Shown here: piece after piece, positions 12,548-17,437 of the stretch
Position numbering within the stretch: position 1 is the stretch's first letter
Layout of the letters: each line of letters opens with the position of its first letter
Assembly (NCBI GenBank): GCA_003218935.1
Contig: QHPA01000087.1
Location: 1 to 17,437, forward strand
Direction of reading: 5' to 3'
DNA length: 17,437 bases
DNA from: Verrucomicrobiota bacterium
GTDB taxonomy: Bacteria; Verrucomicrobiota; Verrucomicrobiia; Limisphaerales; AV2
The notes under the pieces: model-generated
Seen by the model: only the letters and a program-made list of their open reading frames with translations
The model's database searches: none
What the model was told of the DNA's origin: nothing
Made by a program: the position numbers and the translations under genes

Positions 12548-15500
12548 ATGCGTGCTATCTTTTCTGATGTCAGATTTGGCATCATTGCACCGTGGCTGGG
12601 GATGTTATTCAGTCTGTTTACAGCCGCCGTCGCCGGTTCCGCCCAGACCCTTGGACAACGTCTTGAGATTCTGCCGCCAGCCAGTAATGACTGGGTGCGA
12701 CTCAGCAGCTCGAATGATTTAAACACCGTCATCACGTTGCAGGCGTCCTCGAACCTGCTCGATTGGCAATGGGTCGGCACCTTGCACGACGGCCTCTTCA
12801 ACTATCCCGATGCGGCTTCGACAAATTTCCCCAAGCGCTTCTATCGTTTATGGAGCAATGTTCGCGGGCCGACCAACGACTGGAAAAACCAGATTCTTTT
12901 CCCCGATGACTCCTTTCGATCATCAGCCGCTCCTTCCCAGGACATCAGTTGGGTTAAGTTCGCGATCCTCCTGAACGACCCGGTGCGCGTGTATTATCAA
13001 GACAGCGCGAAGTTCCTTTTCCACTACGATTTCGCGGTTCAACGGCTGGAACCCTTCGTCGGAATGGATCGAGCCGCGTTCGATGCCGTCTCACTCCATC
13101 GCGCGAACCAGCAGGTGGTCCTGGGCGCGATCTTGTACCCGCCCCTGGGCTACTCTGTCGAATACGGCATCCAGTTTGTGGGCCTCGACCCTTACACACC
13201 CGAAGAAATCATCCGCTGGTTCGATCTGGTCAAAGCCACTGTGTACGCCCCCGACGGCGCGGGCGTTTATTACGTGCCGACGTTCGAACAAAGCGTATCG
13301 GCGCTCACCAATGCCGAGTACCTCGCCTCTCGTGGCGTTCCGGTCGCGTCCACCGAACGGTGGGTCGCCCTCAACGATTGTTACTCGCCCGGCTGGGCGC
13401 TCGGACGCTTGAAACACTTTCCCGCCTCCGAAATCGACGCAGCCTTTGCGGACGGAAGGCTGCGACCCGAAGACATTCTGTTGACCGACGGCGTCCCCGC
13501 CAATACACCGGTCGTCGCCGGCATCATTTCGCTCACGCCCGCCACACCCAACTCGCATGTGGCGATCATTTCCCGGTCGTTCGGCATTCCGTTCGTTTAC
13601 CTCCCGGACGAAGTCGAACGGCTGCGCGTCCAACAACTGGCCGGGCACGAGGTGATCCTGCGCGCGATCGTCGATCCCCTGGGTTCCCATGTCGAGGTCG
13701 TGGACGTGGAAGGCACGCTAGACCCGGCGCTGAGGTCCGAGCTGCTGGCGCTGAAGGCACCACAACCGATCGAGTTTGCGCCCAGGCAATCCTTCGGCGC
13801 CATCAGCGCGTCCTGCGACACGCTCGCGCCGAGCGACATTCAATACTTCGGCGGCAAAGCGGCCAATTACGGCCTGCTGCGGCGCTCGATTGCCACCAAT
13901 TGTCCTCCCGCGATCGCTTTCTCGTTTGATTTGTGGGACGCGTTCCTGGACCAGACGCTTCCCGGCGGGACAACACTGCGAGGCGAGATTGCGCGGCGCC
14001 TTGCGCCTTACACAAATTATCCGCCGGACATCGTTTCCTTGAGAACCACCCTCACCGCGATTCGCGATCTGTTCACGCACACCGCCCATTTCAGCGCCGC
14101 GCAACAACAAGCCATCATTGACGCGCTCGCTGTCTTCAACCCGAATCGCAAAATCCGCTTTCGCAGTTCGACCAATGTCGAAGACAGCGAACATTTTACC
14201 GGCGCCGGCCTTTACGACAGTTTCAGCGGCTGTCTGCTCGATGACCTGGACGGTGACACGACCGGGCCGAGCCAATGCGATCCCGATGAACCGGATGAAC
14301 GTGGCGTCTTTCGCGCCATCCAAAAAGTCTATGCCAGCTTTTACAACGACGATGCGTTTCTTGAGCGCCTCCGTCATGGAGTGGACGAGGCTAAGGTCGG
14401 GATGGGCGTCCTGGTGCATCACTCCTTTCCGGATGAAGAAGAGCTCGCCAACGGCGTCGCCACGCTGCACTATGCCCTCACGTCCACTGGCACTGAGATC
14501 ACCAGCGGCGAACTTGTTACCCAGGCCGGCGCCACGTCCGTGACCAATCCCGACGGGAGCGCGATCCCCGAAGTGGTTTCTTTCGATCGGAATCCATTCA
14601 ACCAGACTCTCGTTCGGACGCAGCGCTCCTCGCTGGTGCCGTTGGGGGGTGGCTACGTGATGGATTGGCAGGGCGAGTATTGGGCCTTTATGCGCTTGTT
14701 CACCACGGTGGGCGACAGCTTCCATCAGTTCTATCCGGCGAAGAAAAATTTCTACCTCGATTTCGAATACAAGAAGGACGCAAATCTCGGCCTGGTCGTG
14801 AAGCAGGTCCGCCAAATCCCGGACCCGACGACCACGAACAGCACCGTTGCCTACCTCATCGACCGGCCCACCACCTACGGCGTGTTGCAGGGAGGATATG
14901 CCGACGTGTTTGCCAATCACCGGTTGAAGTCAATTTTAACGCTTCATACCGCCAACATGCGCCTCAGCGACTCGAACGTCGTCCACGGCCTTTATCGCGA
15001 GGCTACCTTCGAATGCGTCGAGAATGGTGTCCGCCAATCGTTGAGCGGTCCGATGAACTCCTGGCCAGGGGCCTCCAACTCCGTTGATGGTTCACTCAAC
15101 TATTGGACGACCGGCAGCGGCACGAACCAAAGGAGCTGGCGGCTGGACACCCAGTTCCCCAGGGCTGTGACCGGCTCGCAACCGCCCGTGCTGACGCAGC
15201 AGGATTTCGATCAGGATTCTTATTCTAAATTCCTCACCGTCAGCTACGCCGTCCCTATGCCGACGCCGGGAGGCGGCACGACAAACGAGACCATTCGCCT
15301 CACGCCTTTCCCGCAGTTAACGCCTGGCGCGCTCCTTCAGGAACGCACATGGACGAATACGAACGTTGCGGTCCAGACTTCCTTCTACTTGCTCCAGCCG
15401 CGAGGGGTTTGCGTCTGTACCGCGCCGATGATTCGCTTCGTCCAGACACGGATCACCGGGTTGAGTTCCGATCCCGTCGTCCTCACCAATTACTTTTCCC

Positions 15501-15697
15501 AAACCTATGATGCCGGGCGACACAACTGGGGCGAGGAATTCATTTTCGAACCCCGCCTGGAACCCGGACTACCGCAATCAACCCTCGCCGAACTCAATGC
15601 CGCCAACGTCCAGCTTCTGTACGTCCAGACCCATGAACGTACCAACGCGACGTTCTACGTATTAGGCCTGGATGGAATGTTCCGCGCGTTGCCGTGA
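12548..15697 (+). CDS. Secreted PEP/pyruvate-dikinase-like protein with glucan-water-dikinase-type domain order
   Basis: The ATG at 12548 gives 1049 aa starting with a signal peptide (IIAPWLGMLFSLFTAAVAG, cut near SAQ). The frame is open to 12239, but that part overlaps the methyltransferase gene. Residues about 35-100 are a beta module (LQASSNLLDWQW ... KRFYRLW). Around 318-350 a phosphohistidine-swivel-like segment contains TPNSHVAIISRSFGIPFVYL with H337. An ATP-grasp domain of the PPDK N-terminal type follows (about 430-760): FGGKAANYGLL (K437), RFRSSTNVED (R539, E545, D546), GAGLYDSF, KVYASFYNDDAFLERLRHG, VGMGVLVHHSF, and closing strand LVVKQVRQIP (752-755). The order His domain then ATP-grasp, and the GLYDS motif, resemble alpha-glucan water dikinase more than PEP synthase. 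Residues 760-1049 match nothing I know. It may phosphorylate a polymer or be a binding derivative; the substrate and ATP source are unresolved. Confidence 0.75.
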   Translation: MRAIFSDVRFGIIAPWLGMLFSLFTAAVAGSAQTLGQRLEILPPASNDWVRLSSSNDLNTVITLQASSNLLDWQWVGTLHDGLFNYPDAASTNFPKRFYRLWSNVRGPTNDWKNQILFPDDSFRSSAAPSQDISWVKFAILLNDPVRVYYQDSAKFLFHYDFAVQRLEPFVGMDRAAFDAVSLHRANQQVVLGAILYPPLGYSVEYGIQFVGLDPYTPEEIIRWFDLVKATVYAPDGAGVYYVPTFEQSVSALTNAEYLASRGVPVASTERWVALNDCYSPGWALGRLKHFPASEIDAAFADGRLRPEDILLTDGVPANTPVVAGIISLTPATPNSHVAIISRSFGIPFVYLPDEVERLRVQQLAGHEVILRAIVDPLGSHVEVVDVEGTLDPALRSELLALKAPQPIEFAPRQSFGAISASCDTLAPSDIQYFGGKAANYGLLRRSIATNCPPAIAFSFDLWDAFLDQTLPGGTTLRGEIARRLAPYTNYPPDIVSLRTTLTAIRDLFTHTAHFSAAQQQAIIDALAVFNPNRKIRFRSSTNVEDSEHFTGAGLYDSFSGCLLDDLDGDTTGPSQCDPDEPDERGVFRAIQKVYASFYNDDAFLERLRHGVDEAKVGMGVLVHHSFPDEEELANGVATLHYALTSTGTEITSGELVTQAGATSVTNPDGSAIPEVVSFDRNPFNQTLVRTQRSSLVPLGGGYVMDWQGEYWAFMRLFTTVGDSFHQFYPAKKNFYLDFEYKKDANLGLVVKQVRQIPDPTTTNSTVAYLIDRPTTYGVLQGGYADVFANHRLKSILTLHTANMRLSDSNVVHGLYREATFECVENGVRQSLSGPMNSWPGASNSVDGSLNYWTTGSGTNQRSWRLDTQFPRAVTGSQPPVLTQQDFDQDSYSKFLTVSYAVPMPTPGGGTTNETIRLTPFPQLTPGALLQERTWTNTNVAVQTSFYLLQPRGVCVCTAPMIRFVQTRITGLSSDPVVLTNYFSQTYDAGRHNWGEEFIFEPRLEPGLPQSTLAELNAANVQLLYVQTHERTNATFYVLGLDGMFRALP

Positions 15698-15965
15698 AGC
15701 TCTGTTCGGAGTTTAGTTCCGCTTGAGTTCCTTCAGCAGTAGGGTGAACGCCCGGAAGCGAGTCTTCCGCCGGTCAATGCGAGAAAGACAAAGGCGCGCA
15801 TTCGTAGTTCGTCCTCGTGGTTCTTACGCGCTTACATCCGCCGAGTAATCGGATGTCACTTCAAAAAATTCGGAAAAAAGCTGATGGTGGGTCGTCACCC
15901 CAGAAAACGTGTCTTGCCGCAGTGGCGTCAAACGATTAATCTCTACCGAGCACCGAATCTGGCAA
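15698..15965. other. Intergenic region upstream of the DUF1549/DUF1553 gene
   Basis: There is no gene here. Two stem-loops are visible: CGGAAG-CGAGT-CTTCCG (15753-15769) and ACATCCG-N9-CGGATGT (15834-15856). The first may mark the end of the 12548 transcript, though no T tract follows. The second lies 110 bp before the next ATG, within a locally A-rich stretch (15860-15880) that could hold a promoter. Confidence 0.4.
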
Positions 15966-17437
15966 ATGACCAGCCGTTCAAATATTCGTATCGGTTCGCC
16001 CCTCAAGAGGTTTGTTGTCATGGTGGCGCTCGGTTCTGTCGCGATGCTTACTATCGGTCGCGCTTGGGCAAGCGGGTCCGTGTCCGAACAGGGCGAAGAC
16101 CTGAACTGGTCGAAGGAGCGTGAGTTCTGGTCGTTCCGTCGGCCGCTTCCGCGGCCACAACCGGTCGTCAAAAACAAGCGCTGGCCCCGGCAGCGGCTCG
16201 ATTATTTCATCCTCGCCCGCCTCGAGGAGAAACAGCTATCGCCGTCGATTGAACCCGGCAAACGCACGCTGATCCGGCGTGCCACGTTTGATCTCACCGG
16301 ACTGCCGCCGACGCCGCAAGAGGTGGAGGCGTATCTGAAGGACGAAAGGGATAAAGCCTACGAGCGGCTGGTGGAACGGCTGCTGTCCTCGCCGCGGTTC
16401 GGGGAGCGCATGGCCAGCCTGTGGCTTCCTCTGGCGCGTTACGCGGAGGATCAGGCTTATCAGGTCGGCAGTGACACGAAATTCTTCTACCCGAACGCCT
16501 ACAAGTATCGCGATTGGGTCATCGCCGCGTTCAACCGCGACCTGCCTTACGACCAGTTTATCAAGCTCCAGTTGGCCGCAGACAAAGTGGAGTCCACGAA
16601 CTCTCAGAACCTCGCCGCGCTCGGCTTTCTCGGTCTCGGCCCGAAGTATTACAACCGCGGACGGCTCGACGTGATGGCCGACGAATGGGAGGACCGGGTT
16701 GATACCGTGATGCGCACGTTCCTGGGCCTCACGGTTTCGTGCTCGCGCTGCCACGACCACAAGTTTGACCCCATCACCATGGAAGACTACTACGCCCTGG
16801 CCGGTGTTTTCGCCAGCACCCGGATGATCAACCGGCGGCCGGAGGGGAAATCCGAGGACGACAAGACCGAAGCGCCGAAGATGGACCCGGACACGCTGCA
16901 CATCGTCGAAGACGGTGAAGCGCAGGATTTGAACCTGTTCATTCGCGGAAACGTAAATCGCAAGGGACCGGTCGTGGCGCGTCGCTTCCTGCGGGTTCTC
17001 TCGGAAAGCGAGCCGGTCGCGTTCAAGGACGGCAGCGGACGGCGGGAACTGGCTGAGGCAATCGCTGCCTCGAACAACCCGCTTGCGTCACGTGTCATGG
17101 TGAATCGCGTATGGGGCCTGTTCTTTGGCAAGCTGCTCGTGCCGACCGCCAGCAATTTCGGCCACTCGGGTGAGCCGCCGATCTATCCCGCATTACTGGA
17201 TGACCTGGCCGCGCGCTTCATACAGAACGGCTGGTCGGTCAAATGGCTCGTGCGCGAGATCGTCCTTTCCGCGACTTACCGCCAAAGCGCGGCCACGGAT
17301 GCCCGGAGCGCCGAGCGCGATGCCGCGAATGAACTCCTCTGGCGCATGAACCTACGCCGCCTCACCGTCGAGCAATGGCGCGACGCCGTCCTGTTCGTGT
17401 CCGGTCAGCTCGACTTCAGCGGCGGGAAATCCCTTGA
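15966..17437 (+). CDS. DUF1549/DUF1553 domain protein with CxxCH motif (partial, 3' end outside window)
   Basis: The frame is open from the ATG at 15966 to the right edge (490 codons and two bases). Residues 1-36 form a long Sec signal (KRFVVMVALGSVAMLTIGRA, cut after WA). DUF1549 follows: RLDYFILARLEE (78-88), LIRRATFDLTGLPPTPQEVE (102-121), SSPRFGERMASLWLPLARYA (141-160), RDWVIAAFNRDLPYDQFIK (182-200) and CSRCHDHKFDPI (259-270), a haem-c-like CxxCH. DUF1553 starts before NRVW (380-383), with LVPTASNFGHSGEPP and LSATYRQSA. Family members reach 700-1000 aa, so much is missing. They are abundant exported proteins of Planctomycetes and Verrucomicrobia, often paired with DUF1501 proteins and linked to polysaccharide use. 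This one lacks the N-terminal planctomycete cytochrome C (PSCyt1) domain. The Shine-Dalgarno is weak. Confidence 0.88.
   Translation, partial: MTSRSNIRIGSPLKRFVVMVALGSVAMLTIGRAWASGSVSEQGEDLNWSKEREFWSFRRPLPRPQPVVKNKRWPRQRLDYFILARLEEKQLSPSIEPGKRTLIRRATFDLTGLPPTPQEVEAYLKDERDKAYERLVERLLSSPRFGERMASLWLPLARYAEDQAYQVGSDTKFFYPNAYKYRDWVIAAFNRDLPYDQFIKLQLAADKVESTNSQNLAALGFLGLGPKYYNRGRLDVMADEWEDRVDTVMRTFLGLTVSCSRCHDHKFDPITMEDYYALAGVFASTRMINRRPEGKSEDDKTEAPKMDPDTLHIVEDGEAQDLNLFIRGNVNRKGPVVARRFLRVLSESEPVAFKDGSGRRELAEAIAASNNPLASRVMVNRVWGLFFGKLLVPTASNFGHSGEPPIYPALLDDLAARFIQNGWSVKWLVREIVLSATYRQSAATDARSAERDAANELLWRMNLRRLTVEQWRDAVLFVSGQLDFSGGKSL

Noticed and set aside
13718..14920. Minus-strand open frame of 400 codons
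   Set aside because: It is antisense to the ATP-grasp part of the dikinase-like gene; no motif or start signal.
15824..16177. Minus-strand 117-codon frame
   Set aside because: It overlaps the signal peptide region of the DUF1549/DUF1553 gene and has no motif.

Overview
The window looks like chromosome from a verrucomicrobial bacterium, most likely of the Pedosphaera/Limisphaerales type (subdivision 3). I infer this from the gene content, not from a marker gene. The pointers are a DUF1549/DUF1553 protein with a haem-like CxxCH, a Tat-exported Gfo/Idh/MocA oxidoreductase with the QKPLTHS signature, large secreted proteins carrying a short 'L-S-L-W-FYR' module, high G+C, and palindromic repeats between genes. 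No rRNA, tRNA, CRISPR array, transposase or phage gene was seen.

Layout. (1) 1-621, minus: N-terminal part of a FIST sensory-domain protein, running off the left edge. (2) 738-4871: an outer-membrane TolC-like channel on plus, converging on a minus-strand operon. The operon order is VTC-type polyphosphate polymerase, then DUF4956 membrane protein, then HlyD-like periplasmic adaptor. Together the four genes contain a cytoplasmic polymer synthase, an inner-membrane protein, an adaptor and an outer-membrane duct, but no recognisable ABC or RND pump. (3) 4872-5615: a non-coding region with two palindromic (REP/MITE-like) elements and a probable leader. (4) 5616-8576, plus: a 986-residue secreted protein with a CBM-like N-domain and two ~330-residue tandem units of Ig-like plus PA14-like type. 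(5) 8717-9208, minus: a small exported lysozyme/transglycosylase-fold protein. (6) 9209-9703: 495 bp with no convincing gene. (7) 9704-11218, minus: a Tat-exported Gfo/Idh/MocA oxidoreductase. (8) 11336-12386, plus: a small exported protein, then a class I SAM O-methyltransferase. (9) 12548-15697, plus: a 1049-residue secreted protein with a phosphohistidine-like segment followed by a PEP/pyruvate-dikinase-type ATP-grasp domain, the domain order of plant glucan water dikinases. (10) 15966 to the right edge, plus: N-terminal part of a DUF1549/DUF1553 protein.

The two most interesting items are the polyphosphate-polymerase/DUF4956/adaptor/TolC set, a candidate tripartite envelope system built around a polyphosphate synthase, and the exported glucan-dikinase-like protein, which is unexpected because ATP is scarce outside the cytoplasm. 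All function calls come from reading motifs by eye. No database search was run.
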